From the NCBI GenBank assembly GCA_016235025.1, contig JACRMV010000001.1, positions 620,001-684,000 of the forward strand: a stretch of 64,000 bases of DNA, in the 5' to 3' direction. The notes beneath the pieces are model-generated. The model did no database searches and was not told the origin of the DNA. It was given only the letters and a program-made list of their open reading frames with translations. Numbering within the stretch: the stretch's first letter is position 1; the number at the start of each line of letters is the position of its first letter. Shown here piece after piece: positions 20,784 to 29,518 of this stretch. The translations under genes and the position numbers were made by a program. Source of the stretch: Rhodocyclales bacterium. GTDB lineage: Bacteria > Pseudomonadota > Gammaproteobacteria > Burkholderiales > Rhodocyclaceae.

Positions 20784-21908
20784 ATGACACACGATCTTTC
20801 CACCCTGCTCGGCGGGTTAACGCCCGAGCGCTTCCTCGCCGATTACTGGCAAAAAAAACCTCTGCTGGTGCGCGGCGCCGTTCCCGATATCACCCGCTTA
20901 CCCGGACGAGATGAATTGCTTGCACTGGCGACAGACGAGGACATCGAATCCCGCTTCGTCTCGCAGGCCGGGGGCTGGCAAATGCGTCACGGTCCATTCT
21001 CGCAGCGTGAACTCAAGCGCGCCGCAAAACCCTGGACGGTGCTTGTGCAAAGCATGAATCTGGCGTCCGCTACGGCCGACCAGTTGATGCGTTGCTTTGA
21101 TTTCATTCCCTACGCCCGCCTTGATGATTTGATGGTGAGTTATGCCACCGATGGTGGCGGCGTGGGCCCCCATTTCGACAATTACGATGTCTTCCTGATC
21201 CAGGGCATGGGAAGTCGGCGCTGGCGCATCGGCAAGCAAAAGGACAAAACCCTGATTGATGGCCTGCCGGTGCGTATCCTGAAAAACTTCAAGCCAAGTT
21301 TCGACTGGATACTGGAGCCGGGCGACATGCTCTACCTGCCTCCGGAGTGGGCCCATGACGGCACGGCCATCGGCGAATGCATGACATTCTCGGTTGGTTT
21401 TCGCACCTTCCCGGCACAAGAACTGGCGGAACAGTTTCTGATGTTTCTGCAGGATCGGGTTCGCCTCTCCGGACGTTACCGTGATCCTGATCTCAGGCGC
21501 CAGAAACATCCGGCCGAAATCGGCAGCGCGATGATCGATCAAGTGACCGAGATGCTCTCCTCCATTCGCTGGAATCGTAGTACCGTCTGCGATTTTCTTG
21601 GTCTGGCCTTGACCGAGCCCAAGCCCCATGTTTTCTTTGACCCACCCGCGCAACCCCTGTCACTGGCACGCTTTACGGCTACCGCCAAACGTCGTGGCAT
21701 CAAACTGGATCAGCGCAGCCTGCTGCTATTTTCAGGCAAGCATTTTTATTTGAATGGCGAACCCTGGCGGGTGCCCGCCACGGATGTTCCCCTTTTGCGC
21801 CAATTGGCTGACAAGCGTTCATTTGAGTCGTTGGCTTCACTTCAAGCAGAAACCTTTACCCTGCTCCATGCCAGCTACTGCGACGGGTTCATCGACTTAT
21901 TGCCTTGA
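20784..21908 (+). CDS. roxA: Cupin/JmjC ribosomal oxygenase (RoxA-like, L16 arginine hydroxylase family)
   Basis: In E. coli, RoxA (YcfD) hydroxylates an arginine of ribosomal protein L16 using Fe(II), oxygen and 2-oxoglutarate. The 374-residue protein starts at 20784 (MTHDLSTLLGGLTPERF). The start of the domain has FLADYWQKKPLLVRGA; the iron site is PHFDNYDVFLIQ (His and Asp) with the distal His in PPEWAHDG. SVGFRTF and the C-terminal winged-helix-like region are also present. The conserved GSRRWRIG segment is encoded by a copy of the repeat core. The symbol is by homology; the ribosomal target is inferred. Confidence 0.85.
   Translation: MTHDLSTLLGGLTPERFLADYWQKKPLLVRGAVPDITRLPGRDELLALATDEDIESRFVSQAGGWQMRHGPFSQRELKRAAKPWTVLVQSMNLASATADQLMRCFDFIPYARLDDLMVSYATDGGGVGPHFDNYDVFLIQGMGSRRWRIGKQKDKTLIDGLPVRILKNFKPSFDWILEPGDMLYLPPEWAHDGTAIGECMTFSVGFRTFPAQELAEQFLMFLQDRVRLSGRYRDPDLRRQKHPAEIGSAMIDQVTEMLSSIRWNRSTVCDFLGLALTEPKPHVFFDPPAQPLSLARFTATAKRRGIKLDQRSLLLFSGKHFYLNGEPWRVPATDVPLLRQLADKRSFESLASLQAETFTLLHASYCDGFIDLLP
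21211..21235 (+). repeat. Repeat core embedded in the RRWR motif of the roxA-like gene
   Basis: GAAGTCGGCGCTGGCGCATC then GGCAA; it shares the exact 13-mer AAGTCGGCGCTGG with nine other copies. It encodes SRRWRIG, a segment also present in E. coli RoxA (RRRWRVG), with no change in length. It may be a convergent or substitution-derived member of the family. Confidence 0.55.
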
Positions 21909-22037
21909 TCTCAATGGAAATCAAGAATTGATGCGATGCAATATCTTCTGTAACACTTTTTCATTCGCATGCTAGAATTCGCATCCGATTTAAATGGATA
22001 TTTTACTGTTTGAATCGAAACCAATTGGCCCTGTAAC

Positions 22038-22051
22038 CCTTAACGTTAAGG
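22038..22051. promoter_or_regulatory. 14-bp perfect palindrome overlapping a Shine-Dalgarno
   Basis: CCTTAACGTTAAGG ends in the AAGG that serves as ribosome-binding site 7 bp before the lipoprotein ATG at 22059. It could be a protein-binding site, or fold as a 5-bp stem with a 4-nt loop that hides the AAGG. Confidence 0.5.
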
Positions 22052-22058
22052 AACTGAA

Positions 22059-22337
22059 ATGAAAAAATCCGTACTGATCGCCGCTCTGCTGGCTCTCGCT
22101 GTTTCCGCTTGTGGCAAGAAGGAAGAAGCTGCTCCTGCTCCGGCAGAAGCTCCGGCTGCTGCTGCTCCGGCTCCGGCTGCTGCTCCGGCAGAAGCCCCGG
22201 CTGCTGCTCCGGCAGAAGCTCCGGCTGCTGCCGTTGAGAAGGCCAAGGAAGCTGGTGCTACTGCTGGTGCTGGTGCTGGTGCTGCTGCTGGTGCTGCCGC
22301 GGGTGCTGCTGCTGCCAAGGATGAAATGAAGAAGTAA
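22059..22337 (+). CDS. Ala/Pro/Gly-rich small lipoprotein
   Basis: The 92-residue product has a lipoprotein signal peptide: MKKSV, a hydrophobic core and the lipobox AVSAC with C18 as the lipid-modified residue. Mature GKKEEA is followed by an APAEAPAA-type tandem tract (about 24-58), a short charged KAKEAG segment, then a Gly/Ala alternation (about 68-86) like a glycine zipper, ending in KDEMKK. No family function is known to me. It is a single-gene unit: a palindrome covers the ribosome-binding site and a perfect terminator follows. The antisense 135-aa ORF is an artefact of the repeats. Confidence 0.8.
   Translation: MKKSVLIAALLALAVSACGKKEEAAPAPAEAPAAAAPAPAAAPAEAPAAAPAEAPAAAVEKAKEAGATAGAGAGAAAGAAAGAAAAKDEMKK
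22127..22235 (+). repeat. Low-complexity tandem tract in the lipoprotein gene
   Basis: Units of GCTCCGGCAGAAGCTCCGG followed by CTGCT recur about three times, encoding APAEAPAA. Near-identical codons between units suggest recent slippage or duplication. Confidence 0.75.
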
Positions 22338-22350
22338 TTTTCTTCTTGTC

Positions 22351-22388
22351 CAACAAAAAAGCCAGCTCGAGAGCTGGCTTTTTTGTTG
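22351..22388. terminator. Perfect palindromic terminator after the lipoprotein gene
   Basis: CAACAAAAAAGCCAGCTC and GAGCTGGCTTTTTTGTTG are separated by GA. The GC stem flanked by A and T runs makes an efficient terminator that should work in both directions. Confidence 0.92.
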
Positions 22389-22447
22389 ACATCAAGGTAG
22401 ATGAGGCATTGCCATCGCGTTTGACCTAAGACCGGCCTCCAGCGGAG

Positions 22448-22467
22448 GAGCACGATTTATCGTGCTC
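22448..22467. other. Hairpin downstream of bamC
   Basis: GAGCACGA-TTTA-TCGTGCTC is an 8-bp perfect stem with a 4-nt loop, preceded by a smaller CCTCC/GGAGG hairpin. It lies in the 140 bp between the lipoprotein terminator and the bamC stop. No T run follows on either strand, so its role is unclear. Confidence 0.5.
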
Positions 22468-22528
22468 GACGAGCGACGCGTTGCCCTCGCTACCGCTGCC
22501 AAGTTAGGCAAAGCGCATACCCTGTCGG

Positions 22529-23671
22529 TTATTTCAACTGCTCGAACAGCAGGCCGAGGATGCGCTTCGAGGTTTCGGAGCGATCAACGCCACCCTCGCG
22601 GGTCAGCACTTGAACTGTGGTGTTCTCGCCCTCTTTTTTGACGTGAATCCGGTATTGCGCAGCCTGATTCAACTTGTCCTTGTCGCCCCCCTTCCAGAAC
22701 ATCAGCTTGGAAAGCACACCGGAGTCGTCCTTTTTCTTGCCATCGACTTCAGGGTCAACATAGCGGACAAAATAAAGTCCTTGCGAGCGATCACGGTCCT
22801 CGACCGTGAATCCAACCCGATCCAGTGCCAGGCCCACGCGACGCCAGGCCCTATCAAATGTTTCCTCAAGCAGCAGCGCACCGGCGCCATCCGGCGCCCG
22901 CGAAAGCTTGGCGCGTTCCTGAACCGGCTCTGCCGCCAGCATGGCTTTGGTGCGGGTCTCGTCAGCTCCCAGGCGCACCATGAGGCGACGCAGCATCTCG
23001 GCTTCCAGTTCGGGATCCGGAGCGCGAGGCTGCCAACGCGTCTCGCTCTTGCCTTCGTTCACATAGACCTCGTACATGCCCCGATGGCTGATGTAAATCT
23101 CCGTTGTCCCAGGCTCTTTGCCTGGCTCGAGACGCGTACGGAATTTGTCGCGCTCGGCGGTTGAGTAAAGATCATCAAACACCTTGCCGAGGGTATTGCG
23201 GATGAAATCCTGCGGCAGCTTGGCACGATTTTCCGCCCAGTCGGTTTCCATGATGCCTGCCTCGGGCAGTTCGACATTGACCAGCAAGCCGACTTCCTGC
23301 CAGAACTCCTTGACGACGGGCCAGAGTTTGTCCGGCGTTCCCGGTACGACCAGCCAGCGCTGAGTACCGGCGCGTTCGATACGCATTTTTTCAACTTGCG
23401 GCAGAACCTCCTGTGCTGTGGTCGTGCGGGCGCCGGAACGCTCGGTCGAATACGCTGAATAGGTAGCTGAACCCTTGCTGGCGGCAACGTCAGGGACGGC
23501 ATAACGCTCGTCGCGACTGGGTTGTGTCAAGTCGGGTGGGATTTCCAGTGGCGGCAGCTTGCCGGCTGACTTGTACTCGATTTTCTTCGATTCGATGATC
23601 GGCCCGCTACATGCAGCAAGCAGGACGACAACAAGCAACAAGGCGGAGATTCGTTTCATCCTGTACATCAT
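22529..23671 (-). CDS. bamC: Outer membrane protein assembly factor BamC
   Basis: BamC is a lipoprotein of the BAM complex that inserts beta-barrel proteins into the outer membrane. The 380-residue product has a lipoprotein signal ([16 protein letters not shown], Cys as lipid site), an unstructured conserved N-terminal part ([18 protein letters not shown]) and two helix-grip domains, the second starting near [15 protein letters not shown]. The gene overlaps the dapA stop by ATGA; an ATG at 23659 would give the shorter MKRISALL start. The dapA-bamC order is conserved in proteobacteria. Confidence 0.92.
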   Translation of the reverse strand: MMYRMKRISALLLVVVLLAACSGPIIESKKIEYKSAGKLPPLEIPPDLTQPSRDERYAVPDVAASKGSATYSAYSTERSGARTTTAQEVLPQVEKMRIERAGTQRWLVVPGTPDKLWPVVKEFWQEVGLLVNVELPEAGIMETDWAENRAKLPQDFIRNTLGKVFDDLYSTAERDKFRTRLEPGKEPGTTEIYISHRGMYEVYVNEGKSETRWQPRAPDPELEAEMLRRLMVRLGADETRTKAMLAAEPVQERAKLSRAPDGAGALLLEETFDRAWRRVGLALDRVGFTVEDRDRSQGLYFVRYVDPEVDGKKKDDSGVLSKLMFWKGGDKDKLNQAAQYRIHVKKEGENTTVQVLTREGGVDRSETSKRILGLLFEQLK

Positions 23672-24576
23672 CCTTTAATGAAAATTCCGGCATCCTGCAT
23701 GGCCGAGCGAATACGCTCATGGAATTCGGGCGAAAGCGGCACCAGCGGCAGGCGAATGCCGCCGGTTGTCATTCCCATCTGCTGCATGGCCCATTTGACG
23801 GGTATCGGACTGGATTCGCAGAATAAATGGCGATGCAATCCGAGCAATCGGAAATGCAGCTCGCGCGCCGTCTTCAAGTCACCGGCACGTGCTGCGGAAC
23901 ACATTTGGTGCATCAGCCGTGGCGCGACGTTAGCCGTGACGGAGATCGTACCCTGGGCGCCAAACAGAATCAGCGCGACAGCCGTGGCATCATCGCCGCT
24001 ATACACCGCAAAACCGGCCGGGGCACGCTTGAGCAGATCCGCACCCCGTTCGAGATCGCCGGTGGCGTCCTTGATGCCGATCACGCCTGGCACCTGCGCC
24101 AGACGCAGCGCGGTATCGTTCGACAAATCGGCCACCGTGCGCCCCGGCACGTTGTACAGGATCACCGGCAAATCGACCGCTTCGGCGATGGCCTTGAAGT
24201 GCCGGTACAGGCCTTCCTGCGTTGGCTTGTTGTAATACGGCACAACCGAGAGGTGGGCATCGGCGCCAGCCTGTTTGGCGAACTGCGCCAGGCTGATGGC
24301 TTCACGGGTTGAATTGGCGCCTGTACCGGCAATGACCGGCACCCGGCCGGCAACATGCTGCACCGTGGTTTCGATCAACCGGCAATGCTCATCGAAATCG
24401 ACGGTGGGCGACTCCCCCGTGGTGCCCACGACAACGATGGCATCGGAACCTTCGGCGATATGCCAGTCAAGCAAGCGCTGCAAGCCTGGTAGGTCGAGCG
24501 AACCATCTTCGTGTAGCGGTGTGATGATGGCGGGAATGGAACCCAGAATGGAGCCGGAGCCGCGCGGAGTGTTCAT
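23668..24576 (-). CDS. dapA: 4-hydroxy-tetrahydrodipicolinate synthase
   Basis: DapA condenses pyruvate with aspartate semialdehyde in the lysine/diaminopimelate pathway. The 302-residue TIM-barrel protein shows [18 protein letters not shown], the [14 protein letters not shown] loop, the catalytic Tyr in [11 protein letters not shown] and the Schiff-base Lys in [12 protein letters not shown]. The ATG at 24576 has no evident Shine-Dalgarno. The stop overlaps the bamC start, so the two are coupled. LysC, the first enzyme of the pathway, is encoded about 10 kb upstream on the same strand. Confidence 0.97.
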   Translation of the reverse strand: MNTPRGSGSILGSIPAIITPLHEDGSLDLPGLQRLLDWHIAEGSDAIVVVGTTGESPTVDFDEHCRLIETTVQHVAGRVPVIAGTGANSTREAISLAQFAKQAGADAHLSVVPYYNKPTQEGLYRHFKAIAEAVDLPVILYNVPGRTVADLSNDTALRLAQVPGVIGIKDATGDLERGADLLKRAPAGFAVYSGDDATAVALILFGAQGTISVTANVAPRLMHQMCSAARAGDLKTARELHFRLLGLHRHLFCESSPIPVKWAMQQMGMTTGGIRLPLVPLSPEFHERIRSAMQDAGIFIKG

Positions 24577-24663
24577 GAAAAGTCGGATAGGGAAAAGTCA
24601 GTGAGGAATTCTAACCGATGCCTGCATCGCCACGGAGTAGATCGTGCCGACAGCAACACCTGC

Positions 24664-25590
24664 TTACAAAGCCGCCAGCACCTTGATGTGAGCCGAAACG
24701 CTGCGTGCCAGGGCGGAAAGCGCGTAACCGCCTTCCAGCATCGAGACGATGCGGCCACCCGCGTACTCATCGGCAATCTTCTTGATCTGCAGCGTAACCC
24801 AGGCGTAGTCGGCTTCAAGCAAGCCGAGTGAAGCCATGTCGTCTTCGTAATGCGCATCAAAACCGGCCGAGATGAAGATCATCTCGGGCTTGAAGGCGTG
24901 CAGCCGGGGGAACCAGATATCCGACACGACCTGACGGAAAACGTCGCCCCGCGTGCCCGCCGGCAAAGGGATATTGCACATGTTGGAGGCGGGATGTTCA
25001 GTGCCGCTGTAGGGATAAAACGGATGCTGAAAGGTGCTTACCATCAGCACCCGTTCATCGTTGGAGAAGACATCCTCGGTGCCATTGCCATGATGAACGT
25101 CGAAATCGACGATGGCGATGCGGCCGAGCCCCCATGCTTCAAGTGCGTGGCGTGCAGCAACCGCAATGTTGTTGAAAAAACAAAAGCCCATCGCCGCAGC
25201 ACGCTCGGCATGATGGCCCGGCGGACGCACCGCACAAAATGCATTTTGCGCGCTCCCTTGCATCACCAGATCGGTGGCCAGACAACCCGCGCCAGCAGCA
25301 CGCAACGCGGCGTTAAACGTGCCAGGCGACATCGCGGTGTCGGGATCCAGATGGACAAGGCCATGCTTCGGGCTCGCCTCCCGCAGCTTTTCGATATATT
25401 CAGCCGGATGCACACGCTGCAATTGTTCCAGGCTCGCCAATGGCGCATCGTAAAATTGAAGATGGATATCCAGTCCGGCCGCAATCAGCCGGTCGCTGAT
25501 GGCGCCTAGCCGCTCCGGACATTCCGGATGGTGCATGCCCATGTCGTGCTGCCAGCAGTCGCGATGGGTGATGAAAGCGGTTGTGGTCAT
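24664..25590 (-). CDS. Histone deacetylase family protein (class II-like amidohydrolase)
   Basis: These zinc enzymes remove acyl groups from amines; bacterial members act on acetylpolyamines or unknown substrates. The start at 25590 (MTTTAFITHRDCWQHDMG) matches the family; the track ORF adds 89 antisense-derived residues. In the 308-residue product the active site is recognisable: VRPPGHHAERAAAMGFCFFN, IVDFDVHHGNGTEDVF (zinc Asp and His), and FISAGFDAHYED. GGYALSALARS is near the end. It precedes dapA on the same strand by 87 bp and is divergent from moxR. The in vivo substrate cannot be inferred. Confidence 0.9.
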   Translation of the reverse strand: MTTTAFITHRDCWQHDMGMHHPECPERLGAISDRLIAAGLDIHLQFYDAPLASLEQLQRVHPAEYIEKLREASPKHGLVHLDPDTAMSPGTFNAALRAAGAGCLATDLVMQGSAQNAFCAVRPPGHHAERAAAMGFCFFNNIAVAARHALEAWGLGRIAIVDFDVHHGNGTEDVFSNDERVLMVSTFQHPFYPYSGTEHPASNMCNIPLPAGTRGDVFRQVVSDIWFPRLHAFKPEMIFISAGFDAHYEDDMASLGLLEADYAWVTLQIKKIADEYAGGRIVSMLEGGYALSALARSVSAHIKVLAAL

Positions 25591-25663
25591 GACGGCTGCC
25601 TGACTTGATGACTTACAATGAACCCGAAGTTTTTCATTATCGCTCAAAGTCAGTCTTATTCTT

Positions 25664-26584
25664 ATGCGCAGCCCTGAAATTGACGCCATCCTGGCGGACA
25701 TCAACCGCATCATTCTTGGCAAGGAGCGACCTATCCGGCAGGCACTCGCCTGCCTCCTGGCGCGCGGCCATTTGCTGATTGAAGATTTGCCCGGTGTTGG
25801 CAAGACCACGCTGGCGCATGTTCTGGCCCGTGTGCTGGGACTGGACTTCCAGCGCATTCAATTTACCAGCGACATGCTGCCGGCCGATATTCTCGGCGTC
25901 TCCATTTTCGACCGCGCCAGCGGCACATTTCATTTTCATCCCGGTCCGATCTTCACCCAGGTTGTGCTGGCCGACGAAATCAATCGCGCCACGCCCAGGG
26001 CGCAGAGCGCGCTGCTGGAAGCCATGGAGGAACGCCAGGTCACGACCGAAGGCCAGACCCGCCTCCTGCCAGAACCATTTTTCGTCATCGCCACACAAAA
26101 TCCGGCCTATCAGATCGGCACCTTCCCGCTGCCGGAATCCCAGCTTGACCGCTTCCTGTTCCGGATCGAACTGGGTTATCCCGATCCGGCGGCCGAACGC
26201 GAGTTGCTGGCTGGCGCCGACCGACGCCAGATGCTGGCCGAGCTTGTGCCGCGCATCCAGCCGGCGCAACTGCTCGCCTTCCAGCGCCAGGTACGGGCAG
26301 TGCATGCCTCTCCCGCGCTGATCGACTACGTGCAGGCGCTGGTGCGCCATACACGCACATCACCCGAATGGCAGGCCGGACTTTCGCCCCGTGCCGGGCT
26401 GGCATTGCTGGCTGCGGCGCGCGCTTGGGCCATGCTCGATGGCCGTGACCATGTACTGCCGGAAGATGTTCAGGCGGTGTTGCCGGCGGTCATCAGCCAC
26501 CGTCTGCGGCCCCATGACGACGCTGGAAAAGTCGGCTCTGGCGTGACGGCGACCCGCCTCATCGAGGTTGTGCCATTGCCGTGA
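25664..26584 (+). CDS. MoxR-family AAA+ ATPase
   Basis: MoxR ATPases act as chaperones that help assemble or activate partner complexes, usually encoded beside DUF58 and VWA or transglutaminase genes. The 306-residue protein has Walker A LPGVGKTTLAH, Walker B VVLADEINRATPRAQSALLEAMEE, sensor FFVIATQNP and the C-terminal AAA lid with SPRAGLALLAAARAWA. Residues about 288-296 (GKVGSGVTAT) come from a repeat copy. The stop overlaps the GTG start of the DUF58 gene. The set moxR-DUF58-transglutaminase-mltB looks like one operon. Confidence 0.93.
   Translation: MRSPEIDAILADINRIILGKERPIRQALACLLARGHLLIEDLPGVGKTTLAHVLARVLGLDFQRIQFTSDMLPADILGVSIFDRASGTFHFHPGPIFTQVVLADEINRATPRAQSALLEAMEERQVTTEGQTRLLPEPFFVIATQNPAYQIGTFPLPESQLDRFLFRIELGYPDPAAERELLAGADRRQMLAELVPRIQPAQLLAFQRQVRAVHASPALIDYVQALVRHTRTSPEWQAGLSPRAGLALLAAARAWAMLDGRDHVLPEDVQAVLPAVISHRLRPHDDAGKVGSGVTATRLIEVVPLP
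26527..26553 (+). repeat. Dispersed repeat copy in moxR 3' region
   Basis: AAAAGTCGGCTCTGGCGTGA then CGGCGAC, three changes from the core. It is in frame as KVGSGVTAT in the variable C-terminal tail of MoxR. Confidence 0.8.
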
Positions 26585-27573
26585 GTGCCTCCCTGCGGAG
26601 CCGCGCACACGCGCGTTTCGTACGCTGGGCCTTGCGCGGGAAAGCGCCGGAAGCCGCGCCCATCCTCCTCGAGCAGCGCCGTGTCTATGTGCTACCAACC
26701 CGCGCCGGCATGGCCTTCGCCCTCACTCTTGCCGTCATCATGCTCGGCGCGATGAATTACAACCTGAGTCTGGGTTACGCCCTTGCCTTTCTGCTTGCCG
26801 GCCTCGGCATCGTGGCGATCTTGCATAGCTTCCGCAACCTGGTGCAAGTCAGTTTGCGGCCTGGACGCTGCGATCCGGTATTCGCCGGCACGCCCGCAAC
26901 CTTCAACCTGATCCTCGAAAATGCGCGCAACGAGCAACGTACCAGTCTGCGGCTGTTTGTCGGCGATCCTGACGTAGCATGTACTCCAGTCGAAATCGAC
27001 GTGCCGGCGCAGGGATTTGCCGTCGCCGCCCTCGTGCTGCCAAGCTCGCGCCGTGGCTGGTACGCCTTTCCGCGCACCACTGTTGAAACGACCTGGCCGC
27101 TGGGCTGGATCCGGGCCTGGAGTTATATTGCTCCCGATGCGCGCTGCCTGGTTTATCCCGCCCCTGCCCCCAAGGCGCCACCCTTGCCCTGGCACGACGA
27201 ATCCTCCCATGGCGCCCAGCGCGACGGGCGCGGCAGCGATGATTTTTCTGGCTTGCGCAATCACCAGGCGGCCGATCCGCCGCGTCATGTGGCGTGGAAA
27301 GCCGTCGCCCGGCAAGAGCAGGGACCATTGCTGACCAAACTCTTTGCCGGCAGCTCGGCGCAAGAACTTGTGTTCGAGTGGGAAGCGACAGTGGCGCTGG
27401 GCGACATCGAACAGCGACTCTCCATGCTCACCCGCTGGCTGCTGGATGCCGAAGCCAGCGGGATGCGTTGGGGACTGCGCCTGCCGGGAACGCACCTGGC
27501 GCCCGGCCACGGCAGCGCACATCTGGCCGCCGGCCTCGCGGCGCTGGCGCTGTTCGACCATGGCGCGTCTTGA
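26581..27573 (+). CDS. DUF58 domain-containing membrane protein
   Basis: The 330-residue protein starts with GTG at 26581, overlapping the moxR stop (GTGA). Two membrane spans lie at about residues 40-80 (MAFALTLAVIMLGAMNYNLS, GYALAFLLAGLGIVAIL), followed by a cytoplasmic or periplasmic beta domain and the DUF58 motif region (GSDDFSGLRNHQAADPPRH, VAWKAVARQ). DUF58 proteins pair with MoxR ATPases; the biochemical role is not established. The 3' end overlaps the transglutaminase gene by 14 bp. Confidence 0.9.
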   Translation: MSASLRSRAHARFVRWALRGKAPEAAPILLEQRRVYVLPTRAGMAFALTLAVIMLGAMNYNLSLGYALAFLLAGLGIVAILHSFRNLVQVSLRPGRCDPVFAGTPATFNLILENARNEQRTSLRLFVGDPDVACTPVEIDVPAQGFAVAALVLPSSRRGWYAFPRTTVETTWPLGWIRAWSYIAPDARCLVYPAPAPKAPPLPWHDESSHGAQRDGRGSDDFSGLRNHQAADPPRHVAWKAVARQEQGPLLTKLFAGSSAQELVFEWEATVALGDIEQRLSMLTRWLLDAEASGMRWGLRLPGTHLAPGHGSAHLAAGLAALALFDHGAS

Positions 27574-29518
27574 TCGCCCCGTCAGCCGCCGCCAGAGCAG
27601 CTGGCTGCTGGCGGCGGCGCTGGCCTCCAGCCTGCCGCTGGCGGCTCATATGCCCTTATGGCTCGTCATCGCGACAGGTGCTGCCTTCGCCTGGCGGGCG
27701 CTGCTGTCCTGGCGCCAGTACCGCCTGCCGCCACGCGGCCTGCCTCCGGTCATGGCCATTGCCGGCAGCATCGGCGTGTTCATCGAATACCACACCATTC
27801 TCGGACGTACGCCCGGCATCGCCCTGCTGCTGATCTTCCTCGGCCTCAAGCTGCTCGAACTGCGCTCTGCCCGCGATGCCATGGCGATCGTACTGCTGTG
27901 CTTTTTCCTTGTCCTCGGCCAATTCCTGTTCTCGCAGACGATACCGATGGCATTGCAAGCGGCATTCGCGCTGATTGTCACTACGGCAGCGCTGCTTGCC
28001 GCCAATGACGATCGGCCGCCGATCAGGGCCCAGCTCACCCGCGCCGGAATCCTGCTGGCGCAGGCTGTGCCGCTCATGCTGCTGCTGTTCCTGCTTTTTC
28101 CGCGGATTGAAGGCCCCCTGTGGGGGTTGCCGGAAGACCGGCGCAGCGCCACCTCCGGGTTGTCAGACAGCATGGCGCCGGGTTCGATCGCACAAGTTTC
28201 GCAATCGGATGCGGTGGTTTTCCGGGCACTGTTCAAGCATCCCGAAAACATCCCGCCGCAAGCGCAACTCTACTGGCGCGGCCCGGTGATGCCCGCATTC
28301 GATGGCCGCGTCTGGCGTGTCACGCAGACCCGTGCGGCTTATGCGGCTCCACCCTGGCCAGCACGCGGTCCGGCCACGGACTATGAACTGACGCTCGAAG
28401 CGCACGGGAAATTTTGGCTGTTCGCTCTCGAACTCCCAGCCCTGCTTCCTGCCGACAGTGGTTTGACCGCAGATTATCAGTTGCTCTCCAGGCAGCCCGT
28501 GCGCAATCGCATGCGCTTCGAGCAGCGCGCCCTGCTACTCGCCAGCGCCGGTCGCGAAGAAGCTCCGGCGCTGTTGCGTGAAGCGCTGGCCCTGCCGCAA
28601 GGCGGCAACCCGCGCATCCGCGCCGTGGCTGAAGGCTGGCGTCGGCAACACGGTAACGACACCGCTGCCATCCTGGTTGCGGCAAAAGAATTTTTCAACC
28701 GGCAATTGCTGATTTACACACTCAATCCTCCGCTGCTGGGCAAGGACAGTGTGGATGAATTCCTGTTCGACTCCAAGCGTGGCTTTTGCGAACATTTCGC
28801 TTCGGCGTTTACCTTTGCGCTTCGCGCCGCCGGTGTTCCGGCCCGGGTCGTGGCCGGCTATCAGGGTGGCGAAGTGAACCCGCTGGATGGCTATCTGGTG
28901 GTGCGGCAATACGATGCCCATGCCTGGAGTGAAGTCTGGCTGGCCGGCCAGGGCTGGGTACGGGTCGACCCCACGGCCATCGCGGCGCCCAGCCGGATCA
29001 ATGAAAACGTCATGGCGGCACTCCCGGCTGGCGAACCCCTGCCCTTTCTCGCCCGTAACGATCTGGCCTGGTTGCGTGAACTGCGTCACCGGCTGGATGC
29101 CGTCAGTAATGGCTGGAACCAGTGGGTGCTGGGTTACAACCCGCAGCGACAGCGTGATTTTCTTACCCGGCTGGGACTTGATTCTCCTGACTGGCGCAGC
29201 ATGATCGCCGTACTTGCCATCTTCAGTGGAATTACCCTGCTGGCGCTTACGTTCTGGATTTTGCGTAGCCGCCAGCGCAGCGATCCTGCATTGCTGCTGT
29301 GGCGACGCTTTGCCCGAAAACTTGCCCGCTGCGGCATCGTCTGGCAGCCGTGGCAAGGGCCACTCGATTTCGCCAGTCGTGCTGCGGAAAAGCTGCCGGG
29401 TCGGGCCGCGGAAATTCGCGAAATCGCGCATGACTATGCGGCTCTGCGTTATGCTGCAAAGCCGCATGAGAGCAGCCTGCTGCGGCTCAAAACCCGAATT
29501 GCTTCGTTCAAGCCATGA
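27560..29518 (+). CDS. TgpA-like membrane transglutaminase (DUF3488 family)
   Basis: The start at 27560 (MARLDRPVSRRQSSW) replaces the track start at 27344, which reads antisense-frame sequence in the DUF58 gene. The 652-residue product has about five to six N-terminal membrane spans (20-180), a periplasmic transglutaminase core with the Cys in GFCEHFASAFTFALRAAG, His in QYDAHAWSEVWL and Asp in VRVDPTA, then a final span near 560 and a cytoplasmic tail. P. aeruginosa TgpA has this topology and is essential there. It follows DUF58 and precedes mltB, which suggests a cell-envelope role. Confidence 0.92.
   Translation: MARLDRPVSRRQSSWLLAAALASSLPLAAHMPLWLVIATGAAFAWRALLSWRQYRLPPRGLPPVMAIAGSIGVFIEYHTILGRTPGIALLLIFLGLKLLELRSARDAMAIVLLCFFLVLGQFLFSQTIPMALQAAFALIVTTAALLAANDDRPPIRAQLTRAGILLAQAVPLMLLLFLLFPRIEGPLWGLPEDRRSATSGLSDSMAPGSIAQVSQSDAVVFRALFKHPENIPPQAQLYWRGPVMPAFDGRVWRVTQTRAAYAAPPWPARGPATDYELTLEAHGKFWLFALELPALLPADSGLTADYQLLSRQPVRNRMRFEQRALLLASAGREEAPALLREALALPQGGNPRIRAVAEGWRRQHGNDTAAILVAAKEFFNRQLLIYTLNPPLLGKDSVDEFLFDSKRGFCEHFASAFTFALRAAGVPARVVAGYQGGEVNPLDGYLVVRQYDAHAWSEVWLAGQGWVRVDPTAIAAPSRINENVMAALPAGEPLPFLARNDLAWLRELRHRLDAVSNGWNQWVLGYNPQRQRDFLTRLGLDSPDWRSMIAVLAIFSGITLLALTFWILRSRQRSDPALLLWRRFARKLARCGIVWQPWQGPLDFASRAAEKLPGRAAEIREIAHDYAALRYAAKPHESSLLRLKTRIASFKP

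Noticed and set aside
22046-22453. 135-aa minus-strand ORF of Ala, Pro and Gly antisense to the lipoprotein gene
   Set aside because: The repeats in the real gene give an open reverse frame of low complexity; the plus strand has the signal peptide, lipobox, ribosome-binding site and terminator.
24580-24600. AAAAGTCGG followed by a second GGAAAAGTC upstream of dapA
   Set aside because: Matches only the first 9 bp of the repeat core, without the CGCTGG part; recorded as possible decay but not counted.
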